A stretch of 28,030 nt of DNA from DATGIQ01 sp035295665 (GTDB lineage: Bacteria; Planctomycetota; Planctomycetia; Gemmatales; Gemmataceae). A model generated the notes under the pieces. It saw only the letters and a list, made by a program, of their open reading frames with translations. It was not told the origin of the DNA and made no database searches. Positions within the stretch are counted from its first letter, which is position 1. Every line of letters begins with the position of its first letter. Shown here piece after piece: positions 7,323 through 16,028 of the stretch. Location: assembly GCA_035295665.1 (NCBI GenBank), contig DATGIQ010000172.1:1-28030 (forward strand). Reading direction: 5' to 3'. Position numbers and translations under genes: made by a program.

Positions 7323-9194
7323 ATGCAATGGTCGGCTATCCTTCGCGGAAAGAGGGGCTGGGAAGTCCGTGGCTCGTTGGGATTCGTGCTGGGTATGAGA
7401 ACCGCATACCGACTGCTGCCTTACGTTTGGCCTCACTGGCGTGGTCTTACTGTCGTGCTGGTGACGACGGCGCTGACCATTGGTTTGGATGTACTCCGCC
7501 CGTGGCCGCTGAAGATTCTTGTGGACCAGATCTTGGGCCAGGAGCCGATGCCGGATCCGCTCGAGGGGCTGGTTCGCGTTCTGCCTGGCCCCGGCGGCAC
7601 GGCAGGGTTGCTCCTCTGGGTCTGCCTGGGAACCGTCCTGATTTCTCTGGGCCGGACACTGACGACGATGGCGAGCACCGCCAGCTCCGTGACATTTGGG
7701 CAGCGAATGGTCTACGATTTAGGAGCCGATCTCTTCCGTCACTTACAGCGGTTATCGCTCATCTTCCACAGCCGGCGGCCGGTGGGCGACCTGGTGGGTC
7801 GCGTCACCGGCGACGCCTATTGCGTGCAGCTGCTGGTCAGCAGTGCCCTTCTACCCTTGCTGCAAGCGCTGCTCACGCTGGTCATCATGTTTGGCATCAT
7901 GTGGCGGCTGGAGCCAACCATGACGCTCCTGTCATTGAGCGTGACTCCCTTCCTCATGCTCATCATCCGCTTCTTTGGCCGGCCCATGAAAAAGCGGGGC
8001 CGGATGCGCCGCGACCTCGAAGGCCGGCTCATGTCCGTGGTGGAAGAAACCTTGACAGCTCTGCCCGTCGTGCAGGCCTTCACCCGGGAAGAACGCGAAC
8101 ACGACCGCTTCCGCGACACGGCGGCCGAAACCGTGGCCGCATACCGCCGGACCGTCGTCGCCGATCTGTGGTTCAAACTTCTCACCGGGTTGGTGACGGC
8201 TCTGGGCACGGCCGGCCTGATGTGGCTCGGTGCTCGCTATGCCCTGGAGGGAAAGGTAACCGTCGGGACGGTCCTCGTTTTCCTCACCTACCTGGCATCG
8301 CTCTATGAGCCGCTGAACGCGGTTGTCTTCACGGCTCCCACACTGCACTATGCCATGGCCAATGCGGACCGGGTCCTAGAAATTCTCGACACGGCACCGG
8401 ATGTACATGACTTGCCCGACGCCCGTGAAGTTTCCCTGCGTGGCCACGTCGGCTATGAGAACGTAACTTTCGCCTATGAGGCTGGCCGGCCGGTACTCCA
8501 CAACATCTCGTTCGAAGTGCGGCCGGGCGAAGTGGTGGCTCTGGTCGGCCCTAGCGGCGCCGGCAAGACGACGGCGGTCAATTTACTGGTGCGTTTTTTC
8601 GACCCGGTCGGCGGTTGCGTCCGCGCAGATGGCCATGATTTGCGCCAGCTGGCAGTCCGCTCGCTACGGCAGCAGGTGGCGTTGGTGCTTCAGGAGCCGT
8701 TCCTGTTCCCGCTGAGCGTCGCGGAAAACATTGCTTACGGCCGGCCAGGGGCGACACGTACCGAGATCGAGGCAGCCGCGATGGCGGCCAGCGCAGATTC
8801 GTTCATCCGGCAACTGCCCGATGGCTACGACACCATCTTGGGCGAGCGCGGCACTACCCTGTCGGGCGGAGAGAAACAGCGCATGTCCATCGCTCGGGCC
8901 TTCCTCAAGAATGCCCCGATCCTCATCCTGGATGAGCCGACCGCCGCTCTGGACGCCCGTACCGAGGCTCAGTTGCTCCAAGTGCTGGAGTCGTTGATGA
9001 AGGGCCGGACCACGTTCATCATTGCCCATCGCCTGTCGACCATCCGCAAGGCCGACCGTATCCTGGTCCTGGACCAAGGCGCGATTGTCGAACAGGGCAC
9101 GCACCCAGAATTGCTGGCACGGGGCGGATTGTATGCCAGTCTGTACGGCAAACAGATGGGTTTGGCCCAGCACCACATCCCTGTGAGCGTTTGA
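7323..9194 (+). CDS. ABC exporter, fused TM and ATPase domains
   Basis: The 623-residue half-transporter has an N-terminal type IV ABC exporter membrane domain of about six TM segments (residues about 30-345) and a C-terminal ATPase. Visible ATPase motifs: Walker A GPSGAGKTT (409-417), Q-loop Gln457, signature LSGGEKQR (513-520), Walker B ILILDEP (Asp537, Glu538) and switch His569 in AHRLS. All catalytic residues are intact. The ATG at 7323 has a modest AGGA upstream; an internal Met near residue 25 (about 7395) is an alternative start. It should act as a homodimer in the inner membrane. Its place among glycosyltransferases suggests export or flipping of a lipid-linked glycan, MsbA/PglK-like; the substrate is inferred, not seen. 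The next gene starts 1 bp after its stop. Confidence 0.9.
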   Translation: MQWSAILRGKRGWEVRGSLGFVLGMRTAYRLLPYVWPHWRGLTVVLVTTALTIGLDVLRPWPLKILVDQILGQEPMPDPLEGLVRVLPGPGGTAGLLLWVCLGTVLISLGRTLTTMASTASSVTFGQRMVYDLGADLFRHLQRLSLIFHSRRPVGDLVGRVTGDAYCVQLLVSSALLPLLQALLTLVIMFGIMWRLEPTMTLLSLSVTPFLMLIIRFFGRPMKKRGRMRRDLEGRLMSVVEETLTALPVVQAFTREEREHDRFRDTAAETVAAYRRTVVADLWFKLLTGLVTALGTAGLMWLGARYALEGKVTVGTVLVFLTYLASLYEPLNAVVFTAPTLHYAMANADRVLEILDTAPDVHDLPDAREVSLRGHVGYENVTFAYEAGRPVLHNISFEVRPGEVVALVGPSGAGKTTAVNLLVRFFDPVGGCVRADGHDLRQLAVRSLRQQVALVLQEPFLFPLSVAENIAYGRPGATRTEIEAAAMAASADSFIRQLPDGYDTILGERGTTLSGGEKQRMSIARAFLKNAPILILDEPTAALDARTEAQLLQVLESLMKGRTTFIIAHRLSTIRKADRILVLDQGAIVEQGTHPELLARGGLYASLYGKQMGLAQHHIPVSV

Positions 9195-9195
9195 C

Positions 9196-10410
9196 ATGAG
9201 GGCACGTCGTTTCGCCGTCGTCGGTACGCTGGCCTCCAACCCGTACGCGGGGATGGCCTGGATGCACATGCAGATTGTGGCCGGCCTCCGCCGCCTGGGC
9301 CACGATGCCTACTACGTTGAAACGACCTCGAACTGGCCTTACGATCCAATCCGCCGGACCAAGGTGAACGATTCCGACTATGCCCTTCCCTATCTGGCAC
9401 GGGTGGCCGAAAGCTTTGGGCTGGAGGACGCCTGGGCCTACCGGCGCAGCTATTCCGACGGAGAGTGGTTTGGGTTAGAACGCACGAAAGCGGAGGATTT
9501 GCTGGCGCATGCCGACGCGGTCTTCAATGTCGCCGGGGCCACGCGCCTGGCGAAAGAAGGCCTGCGCGTAGGCCGCCCCATTTACTTCGGCACCGACCCC
9601 GTTTTCCACGAGCTTGCCTTTGCCCAGGCAGACGAGGAAGTTCGGGCCATTTTGGCGGAGCATTCGGAGGCGGTCACCTATGGCGAGAATATTGGAACGC
9701 CCCATTGCCCCATCCCGCCCTTGCCGGGGCTACGGGCCAGGACGCGCCAGCCGGTGTTGCTCGATCTTTGGCAGAACGGTCCGCCGTCCAACGAAGCCTT
9801 TACTACCGTCGGCAATTGGAAGCAAGAGGGACGCGATATCGAATATCAAGGCGAAGTCTATTACTGGAGTAAGGATCGCGAGTTCTTGAAGTTCCTGGAG
9901 CTTCCTCGGCGCGTCAAGCAACCGATCGAATTGGCGATGAATTTGGCTGATCCCAAAACCATTCGGCACGGTCAGGGTGAGGCCGTGCGCGCCATGGGCG
10001 TGGCCACGGATGTACGTGGTCTGCTCCAAGAAAACGGTTGGAAATTGGCGGACACGCATGCCATGACGACCGATCCTTGGCCGTATCGGGATTATGTGCA
10101 GGCATCGCGAGGCGAATTCACGGTGGCCAGGGATCTCAATGTGCGGCTGCGGAGCGGTTGGTTCAGCGAACGCAGCGCCTGTTACCTGGCCGCCGGCCGT
10201 CCGGTCATTACCCAGGACACGGGTTTCGGCACGGTACTCCCTACCGGCGAGGGGCTTTTTGCTTTCCACACCCTCGACGAAATCGTTGCTGCCTTCGATC
10301 GGATTAACTCGGATTACCCGCGGCATAGCCGTGCTGCACGGGACATTGCAGAGCAGTTTTTCAAAGCGGAGACCGTGCTGGCGAAGCTCCTCGACGACCT
10401 GGGGATTTGA
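9196..10410 (+). CDS. GT-B-like glycosyltransferase family protein (paralogue A)
   Basis: The 404-residue cytosolic protein starts 1 bp after the ABC gene, implying translational coupling. The N-terminus (RFAVVGTLASNPYAGMAW) looks like the first strand and glycine loop of a GT-B Rossmann domain. The C-terminal half has SGWFSERSACYLAAGRPV (about 317-334) and TGEGLFAFHTLDE, a layout like the donor-binding domain of CgeB/GT4-like enzymes. There is no obvious signal peptide or TM segment. It is clearly related to the gene at 11161: shared blocks include TDPVF, RQP.L.D.W, GWFSERSA and FHT.DE. The glycosyltransferase call rests on fold-level resemblance; donor and acceptor are unknown. Confidence 0.65.
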   Translation: MRARRFAVVGTLASNPYAGMAWMHMQIVAGLRRLGHDAYYVETTSNWPYDPIRRTKVNDSDYALPYLARVAESFGLEDAWAYRRSYSDGEWFGLERTKAEDLLAHADAVFNVAGATRLAKEGLRVGRPIYFGTDPVFHELAFAQADEEVRAILAEHSEAVTYGENIGTPHCPIPPLPGLRARTRQPVLLDLWQNGPPSNEAFTTVGNWKQEGRDIEYQGEVYYWSKDREFLKFLELPRRVKQPIELAMNLADPKTIRHGQGEAVRAMGVATDVRGLLQENGWKLADTHAMTTDPWPYRDYVQASRGEFTVARDLNVRLRSGWFSERSACYLAAGRPVITQDTGFGTVLPTGEGLFAFHTLDEIVAAFDRINSDYPRHSRAARDIAEQFFKAETVLAKLLDDLGI

Positions 10411-10413
10411 CCG

Positions 10414-11142
10414 ATGTCCGCTCGCAAATTCTTGATTGTCAATGCGGACGACTTTGGTCAGAGCTTGGGCGTCAACCGCGGCATCGTCCAGGCCCACGAA
10501 GCGGGCATCGTAACCAGTGCCAGCCTGATGGTACGGTGGCCTGCCGCCGCCGAGGCGGCCGAGTACAGCCGAACAAATCCGCGCCTCAGTCTCGGGCTTC
10601 ATCTGGATCTTGGCGAATGGATTTGCCGTGACGAGACCTGGGTACCGGTGTACGAGGTGGCTCCGACCGACAATCTCCCGGCGGTGGCCGACGAGATGCT
10701 TCGCCAGCTTGCCGCCTTTCGTCGCCTGGTCGGGAGGGATCCGACCCATCTTGATTCACACCAGCATGTGCATCGCCGAGAACCGGCGCGCTCCCTCGCC
10801 GTCACAATGGCTCGCGAGCTTCGAGTTCCCCTTCGCCATTGCCATCCTGCCATCCGGTATTGTGGCGACTTCTACGGCCAGACCGAGACGGGCGAACCGT
10901 TGGAACATGCGATCGGTGTGGATCACCTTCTCGCCATCCTGGCGGCCGTGCAGCCAGGCTCAACGGAACTGGCGTGTCATCCAGGCACGGGGGAGGATCT
11001 CGAGACGATGTATCGAAGGGAACGTGCACGAGAAGTGAGGACTCTGTGCGACCGCCGTATTCGAGCGGCTATCATGACACTGGGAATCGAACTTTGCTCG
11101 TTCGCGCAGTTCGCTGCGATCAAGAACGCTGCCTGTTTCTGA
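10414..11142 (+). CDS. ChbG/HpnK (YdjC-like) carbohydrate deacetylase
   Basis: The 242-residue protein lies 3 bp after the preceding gene. It has the family's metal and catalytic motifs: VNADDFG (9-15, Asp12/Asp13), LGLHLDL (His63), DSHQHVH (114-120, metal-binding histidines) and ACHPG (His189). Length and motif order fit the whole family, so it appears intact. Known: ChbG removes N-acetyl from chitobiose in E. coli, and HpnK relatives act in hopanoid biosynthesis on N-acetylglucosaminyl lipids. Inferred: it deacetylates a GlcNAc-containing intermediate of the glycan built by the surrounding transferases. It sits exactly between the two paralogous GT-B-like genes. Confidence 0.9.
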   Translation: MSARKFLIVNADDFGQSLGVNRGIVQAHEAGIVTSASLMVRWPAAAEAAEYSRTNPRLSLGLHLDLGEWICRDETWVPVYEVAPTDNLPAVADEMLRQLAAFRRLVGRDPTHLDSHQHVHRREPARSLAVTMARELRVPLRHCHPAIRYCGDFYGQTETGEPLEHAIGVDHLLAILAAVQPGSTELACHPGTGEDLETMYRRERAREVRTLCDRRIRAAIMTLGIELCSFAQFAAIKNAACF

Positions 11143-11160
11143 ACGGGGTACTTCAGGGGA

Positions 11161-12354
11161 GTGGACCAGCTCCGTATTATCGTGCTCGGCTACATGGTGC
11201 GCGGGCCGCTGGGTGGCCTGGCTTGGCATCATTTGCAATTCGTCATGGGCCTCGCCCGCCTGGGTCATTGCGTCCACTTCTTGGAGGACAGCGATGATTA
11301 TCCATCGTGTTATGACCCGATTCACGATGTCACCGACAAGGACCCTGCTTACGGATTGCAGTTTGCCGGCAACGTGTTTGAACGTGCCGGGCTGGCCGAT
11401 TGCTGGGCCTACCATGACGCGCACTCGGGGCAATGGCTGGGCCCTTCCGCCGTGGCTGCCCTCGACCGTTGTGCCGACGCCGATCTCCTGCTCAACCTCT
11501 CCGGCATTAATCCCTTGCGCCCCTGGTTCCTGGAAATTCCCGTCCGTGTCTTGGTGGACACGGACCCCGTGTTTACGCAACTGCGTCACCTCACCAACCC
11601 CTGCGCTCACGAGATTGCGCGGCTACACACGGCGTTTTTTTCTTTCGGTGAAAATGTCCAGCGCGATGGCTGTGGGATTCCCGTGGATGGCCTGCCGTGG
11701 CTGCCGACGCGCCAGCCGGTAGTGCTCGATGCCTGGCCGGTTACGCCGCCCCGTCCCCACGGCCGATTTACGACCATCATGCAGTGGGATAGTTACCCGG
11801 CGCGCGAATACAACGGTGTTCGCTACGGCATGAAATCGGAGTCCTTTCGGCCATATACCGACCTGCCGAGCCGAGCGGGGCGTTGTCTGGAATTGGCCCT
11901 GGGAAGTCCCACGGCACCGCTTTCCCGGCTACGCCGCAGGGGTTGGCATATTCGCGATCCGCGCCGGCCGTCCCGCGATCCGTGGAGTTATCAACGCTAC
12001 ATCCAGCGCTCGAAGGCGGAGTTCAGCGTGGCCAAGCACGGCTACGTGATCAGTCGCAGTGGCTGGTTTAGCGAACGGAGCGCCGGGTACCTGGCAAGTG
12101 GCCGACCGATTGTAGTCGAGGATACCGGCTTTACGGATTGGCTGCCCAGCGGCGCCGGCGTGCTTTCCTTCCACACGCCCGACGAAGCCCTGGCCGGGAT
12201 CGAGGCGGTCAACGGTCGGTATGCGTTTCACTGTCGGGCGGCACGGGAAATTGCTGAAGCGCATTTTGATGCGCGGACGGTGCTCACCCGGCTCCTGGAG
12301 TCCGCCATGAGCTCAACCAGCGTCGCAAGAGCCAAGCCTGCCGTGGAGGCCTGA
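11161..12354 (+). CDS. GT-B-like glycosyltransferase family protein (paralogue B)
   Basis: The 397-residue protein is read from a GTG at 11161. That start aligns its N-terminus with paralogue A (MDQLRIIVLG against MRARRFAVVG), although AGGGGA sits unusually close to the GTG. An ATG a few codons downstream would remove the first beta strand and is less likely. Shared blocks with the protein at 9196-10410: GLAW.H.Q.V.GL.RLGH near the N-terminus, TDPVF, RQPV.LDAW, SGWFSERSAGYLASGRP, and FHTPDE near the end. A short Ala/Ser-rich tail is extra. It probably acts in the cytosol as a partner of paralogue A on the same acceptor. No catalytic residue can be assigned with confidence. Confidence 0.65.
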   Translation: MDQLRIIVLGYMVRGPLGGLAWHHLQFVMGLARLGHCVHFLEDSDDYPSCYDPIHDVTDKDPAYGLQFAGNVFERAGLADCWAYHDAHSGQWLGPSAVAALDRCADADLLLNLSGINPLRPWFLEIPVRVLVDTDPVFTQLRHLTNPCAHEIARLHTAFFSFGENVQRDGCGIPVDGLPWLPTRQPVVLDAWPVTPPRPHGRFTTIMQWDSYPAREYNGVRYGMKSESFRPYTDLPSRAGRCLELALGSPTAPLSRLRRRGWHIRDPRRPSRDPWSYQRYIQRSKAEFSVAKHGYVISRSGWFSERSAGYLASGRPIVVEDTGFTDWLPSGAGVLSFHTPDEALAGIEAVNGRYAFHCRAAREIAEAHFDARTVLTRLLESAMSSTSVARAKPAVEA

Positions 12355-12357
12355 CCG

Positions 12358-13656
12358 ATGCCCACCGAACCACGCCGTGCGGGGCAGCAGCCAGGCAGGA
12401 ACAGGCCCCGGATTGCGTTTTTTGACTATCCGGATGTCTTCGAAGACTTCTACCCGCATTACGGAGTTGACCAGCAAGCGTTCGCCACGCAGTGGGCTGC
12501 CACCGGAAATCACGCCTTTGTAACCCTCCTCCAGAAGGAGATCGGAGATGTCCGCTGGTACGTGTTTTCGTTAGCTCCGGAGCTTACCGAAGCGCATCAT
12601 GCGATCACGGGTTGCCGGATGATATTTCTTCCTTCCTCCTGGCTTCATCGCCATTTGTGGCGGTGGTTCTACTTATCGAGGGCCGCTTGGCGGTGGCGCC
12701 GTGCTTATCCAGCGTACGCCGTGATCGCTTCCTACCTCGTATTGGCATCCTGGCCGTTTGTCCGGAGGCTGCGCCGCGAGCGGCCGGATTTCCTGTTCGT
12801 TCAGGACTACGCCAGCGGGCGCTTCGATGTGCTCCTCCTGCTGGCGCGCATGCTCAGTGTGCCTCTGATCGCCTACCATACGGGAAGCCAGCCCGAGCGG
12901 TATGTCGGTCGTTTGGCCAAGCGGTGGACAATCCCTCGCGCTGACCTGCTCATCGCATCCAGTCACGCTGAGCTGGAGATGCTGGCGACGCGGTACCGTG
13001 TCCCACGCAAAAGCCTGGTCGTGATCCTCACACCGATTGATACGGATACCTTTCGGCCGCGCGATCGTTTGGAAGCTTGCCGCATGGCTGGATTGGACCC
13101 CGCACGGCGGTACCTGCTGTTCGTGGGCAGACTCGACGATCCGGTCAAGCGCGTCGGCGCGCTGATCCGGGTTTTCGCCACCTTGGCGGCCGAACACCCG
13201 CATGTCGAGTTGCTCCTCGCCGGGGAAGGACCAGATGGAGAAGCCTTGCGGCGGCTGGTGGAACAGCGCGTCCCGAAACAGGTCCGCTTTCTCGGTTGGG
13301 TATCCAGCCCCGAAGCCAAGGCACAGCTCTACAACGCTGCCGATTGCCTGGTTCTGAACTCGCGGAGCGAAGGGTTTCCCACAGTAATCGGTGAAGCCAT
13401 GGCCTGTGGTACGCCTGTGTTGAGCTCGCGGGTTGGCGGTGTCGGCGAGCTGGTCGTCGAAGGACAGACCGGATGGCTGTTTCCGCCCGGCGATGAGGAA
13501 ATGCTCCGGGCCAAGTTGGCCTACGTATTGACCCATCCGAAAGTCATCGCGTCGATGCGGCCACAGGTCCGGAGTCTAGCTGAGAGCCGGGTATCTCCTG
13601 CCGCGGTCGCGGCCGCGCTGCGGCGGAACTTTGAGAAAGTTCGATGCCATGGCTGA
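12358..13656 (+). CDS. GT4-family glycosyltransferase
   Basis: The 432-residue protein starts 3 bp after the previous gene. The N-terminal half is an acceptor-side Rossmann domain. The C-terminal half carries typical GT4 features: LFVGRLDDPVKRVGALI, LLLAGEGPDGE, VRFLGWV, YNAADCLVLNSRSEGFP and the E-x7-E motif formed by Glu338 and Glu346 (SEGFPTVIGEA), followed by ACGTPVLSSRVGG. The N-terminal extension (about 15 residues) is proline- and arginine-rich and not part of the fold. Known: GT4 enzymes are retaining transferases that use nucleotide-sugar donors. It should extend the glycan on the cytosolic face. It overlaps the following gene by 8 bp if that gene starts at 13649. Confidence 0.9.
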   Translation: MPTEPRRAGQQPGRNRPRIAFFDYPDVFEDFYPHYGVDQQAFATQWAATGNHAFVTLLQKEIGDVRWYVFSLAPELTEAHHAITGCRMIFLPSSWLHRHLWRWFYLSRAAWRWRRAYPAYAVIASYLVLASWPFVRRLRRERPDFLFVQDYASGRFDVLLLLARMLSVPLIAYHTGSQPERYVGRLAKRWTIPRADLLIASSHAELEMLATRYRVPRKSLVVILTPIDTDTFRPRDRLEACRMAGLDPARRYLLFVGRLDDPVKRVGALIRVFATLAAEHPHVELLLAGEGPDGEALRRLVEQRVPKQVRFLGWVSSPEAKAQLYNAADCLVLNSRSEGFPTVIGEAMACGTPVLSSRVGGVGELVVEGQTGWLFPPGDEEMLRAKLAYVLTHPKVIASMRPQVRSLAESRVSPAAVAAALRRNFEKVRCHG

Positions 13657-15385
13657 TGCAACGCGCGACTCCATGCTGCTGGTGGCTTCGGACGCCGAAC
13701 TCCCGGCAAGCCAGCGGGTCTGGGGCACCGGCGGCTGGCTTCCTCCCGAACAGCGCGAAGCGCTGGACTGGCTAACCTTGGCAGCGCTGTCCGGCTGGAG
13801 TGTAGCGGTAACCCGCCCGAGCGGCCCGGACCGTGAGAAGCATCTGCCGAATGGAAGCCACTGGATCGTGCTCGGCTGCGATCCCGATCGCTTGGAAGCC
13901 GATTGGGTCCACGGGCTTGCCTCCCGGCTTAGCGCGGAACCTCTCCTCGTTGTGGCTCGGGCAGGCACCCCGGAGTCGCCTTGGGCGCGTTTGGCCGGTG
14001 TCGCAGGCAACTCTGAACGATTCGAAGGCCGTGCTCTCGCTTGGTCCGGACCGGGGCCGGAACACCATTGGCACGCGCGCCGACCGCTGGAAGCCAGGGC
14101 TCTGTGTCCACATGATGCAACGGCCATCTGGGCGACGTTGGAAGGCTCACCGGTGATTGTTGCCCGACGAGTCGGCTTGGGCAGGATCGCGACCGTGGGC
14201 TTCCACCCCAGCCAGGCGCGTGATGCGGATGGTGTTGCGACCGCTCTTTTCAAGCATTTGCTGATCTGGGGCTCGGAGTTGCCCCTGGCGTGGTTTGACT
14301 GGGACGGGTGCTTGATCCTGCGCATGGATGACCCGGGCGGTGCTCAAAACGTCTATTCCCGTAATTGGTCCTACCCCAAGCTCGGCAAGGCCCAGTGGAC
14401 GGCTCTGGCTGATGACCTGAGCCGGCGGAATGCTCGACTGAGCATTGGTTATGTTTCGGGTTGGGTTGACGATGGCGACGCGAAACGCGGGATGCTGCAA
14501 GTCGCCGGCGAGTGGCCAAACCGTGTGGCGGGTCGGGTCCACGATTCCTCTCGGGTGAAATATCAGGATCTTGCCGGGCATGCACCCGGAAGCATTCACG
14601 ACTATGAAGCCGAGTTCCAGGGGATCCAGACACTGCGCGCCGCCGGCTTGGGCGAGGTCGAACTGCACGGCTGCACCCATCTCCATCCCGATACGGTTGC
14701 CTGGGCTCGGGCGCCGGATCGATATGATGCGGTGAATTGGTATCGTGAGCTCGGCAACCGCGCGGCAACCACGATCGCCGCCCGGCCGCCACAGGATCAT
14801 CCGTTGGCTCTCGGCATGGCTGGGCTGCGACGCTCCTTCGGAGTGATTCCCACCACGCTCATCTGCCCCGGGGACGATTGGACCAATGCCGTCCTGGAAC
14901 GCGCTCTGGAACTGGGACTCCGGTTAGTGAGCAGCTACTACCAGGCGCTGCGCATCGACAATCGGTTCTGCTGGTGCACCCATTGCTGTGCGCCCTATCT
15001 CGATCAACCGGACCGTGCCTGGTTTGACGCTGGCCTTCCTGTCGTGGGATACTTCCACGATCGCGAACCCGCGCTCCTGGGAATCCAGTGGGTCTGTAAC
15101 TGGCTGGATCAGTGGCAGGCAGCCGGAGCGCAGCGGCTGATGGATTTTCGCGAATGGTCGGCCGCAGTGGGTCGCGGCCTGCGCTTGCAGGAGCGGCCGA
15201 ACGGTGTTTGTCTGCACGTGATAAATGCAGGCGCCCCATCCCTGGTGCGTCCCTTGCCGGTCACCATCCGCGTGCCGAAGGGCCACTTGCCTTCCCGCCT
15301 ATCCGTTCAGATGGACGAACGGGATTCCTTCCTGGAAGTGCAACGGGTCAGCGACTCGGTGGGCCAGGTTACGATATTCCCTTAA
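13649..15385 (+). CDS. Polysaccharide deacetylase-like (CE4/NodB-type) protein with N-terminal GATase1-like domain
   Basis: I take the ATG at 13649 (578 residues), overlapping the GT4 gene by 8 bp; a TTG at 13631 would add six residues. Residues about 1-215 look like an alpha/beta domain of the ThuA/GATase1 type (IVLGCDPD, GRIATVGFHPSQ) without an evident catalytic Cys. Residues about 220-500 resemble a NodB-like barrel: CLILRMDDPGG in the place of motif 1 (Asp227/Asp228) and ELHGCTHLHP in the place of the H-x3-H zinc motif (His340, His344), with ICPGDDW later. A beta-rich tail of about 60 residues follows. No signal peptide or TM is visible. Inferred role: deacetylation or hydrolytic editing of the operon's glycan. 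It is the last gene of the operon. Confidence 0.7.
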   Translation: MADATRDSMLLVASDAELPASQRVWGTGGWLPPEQREALDWLTLAALSGWSVAVTRPSGPDREKHLPNGSHWIVLGCDPDRLEADWVHGLASRLSAEPLLVVARAGTPESPWARLAGVAGNSERFEGRALAWSGPGPEHHWHARRPLEARALCPHDATAIWATLEGSPVIVARRVGLGRIATVGFHPSQARDADGVATALFKHLLIWGSELPLAWFDWDGCLILRMDDPGGAQNVYSRNWSYPKLGKAQWTALADDLSRRNARLSIGYVSGWVDDGDAKRGMLQVAGEWPNRVAGRVHDSSRVKYQDLAGHAPGSIHDYEAEFQGIQTLRAAGLGEVELHGCTHLHPDTVAWARAPDRYDAVNWYRELGNRAATTIAARPPQDHPLALGMAGLRRSFGVIPTTLICPGDDWTNAVLERALELGLRLVSSYYQALRIDNRFCWCTHCCAPYLDQPDRAWFDAGLPVVGYFHDREPALLGIQWVCNWLDQWQAAGAQRLMDFREWSAAVGRGLRLQERPNGVCLHVINAGAPSLVRPLPVTIRVPKGHLPSRLSVQMDERDSFLEVQRVSDSVGQVTIFP

Positions 15386-15458
15386 GAGCGTTCGGAAGAA
15401 ATGAAGCGAAATCCCGAAAAACCGGCCATTTCTGTCATTCTTTCCGAACGCTCTAAGG
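15381..15458. terminator. Inverted repeat between convergent genes, containing both stop codons
   Basis: The left arm (15381-15404) and right arm (15435-15458) are near-perfect reverse complements of 24 nt with a perfect core AGAGCGTTCGGAA. The loop is 30 nt. The TAA of the plus-strand deacetylase gene lies in the left arm and the TAG of the minus-strand HEAT gene in the right arm. No strong T-run follows. It is most simply a bidirectional terminator, but a small repeat element copied to both gene ends is possible. Confidence 0.6.
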
Positions 15459-16028
15459 ATTTGGGCCTCGCACCCGCTTCAGGGCGGAGGCAGCCGCAAG
15501 ACGGACTTTTCGATCCGGGTCTTTCGCACACTTCTCCAGGGCTGGAATTGCGGCCGCGGCCTCCGGGCCGATTGCCTCCAAGGCATAGGCGGCCCCCATG
15601 CGGACGTTTTTGTCCCTGTCCTTGAGGGCTTCGGCAAGGGCCGGCACTGCAGGTTTGGCCTCCGTACGGAGTTTTGCGAGCGACTTCACCACCGTGTAAC
15701 GGATTTTGGGATCCTTATCCTTGAGGGCTTCGATCAGGGCTGGGATTGTGGGCGCGGCCTTCGCCCCGAGCTGTCCTAATGCACCCGCTGCATTCAGGCG
15801 CACCTCCGCGTCGGGGTCCTTGAGGGCAATGCGGAGTGCTGGAACGCCGGCCTCATCGGCTGGCTCGATACTCCAGAGCGCATGGGCAGCTAACTGACGA
15901 ACCTTGGGATCTTTGTCCTGCAACGCCTCAATCCAGTAGCTGGCAGGCTTCCCCTTGTAGAGTGCCTCCTTCTTACCGCATCCCATCACCATGCAACCGA
16001 TCACACCAAGCGTAACTAGCTTCTTCAT
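15453..16028 (-). CDS. HEAT-repeat lipoprotein
   Basis: I use the ATG at 16028; a GTG directly before it (16031) would add one residue, and AGGAA precedes both. The N-terminus has a lipoprotein signal: a short KK start, a hydrophobic stretch, and VMGC as the lipobox with the Cys at residue 17. The rest is about five HEAT-like repeats of about 38 residues, each carrying ALKDKDP.VR..AA.AL and a PAVPAL-type turn. The product is probably a periplasmic or outer-membrane-anchored helical scaffold that binds a protein partner. It is convergent with the glycan operon and divergent from the coiled-coil gene. The partner is unknown. Confidence 0.85.
   Translation of the reverse strand: MKKLVTLGVIGCMVMGCGKKEALYKGKPASYWIEALQDKDPKVRQLAAHALWSIEPADEAGVPALRIALKDPDAEVRLNAAGALGQLGAKAAPTIPALIEALKDKDPKIRYTVVKSLAKLRTEAKPAVPALAEALKDRDKNVRMGAAYALEAIGPEAAAAIPALEKCAKDPDRKVRLAAASALKRVRGPNP

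Noticed and set aside
12673..13536. 287-codon minus-strand frame
   Set aside because: Antisense to the GT4 gene, which has intact family motifs.
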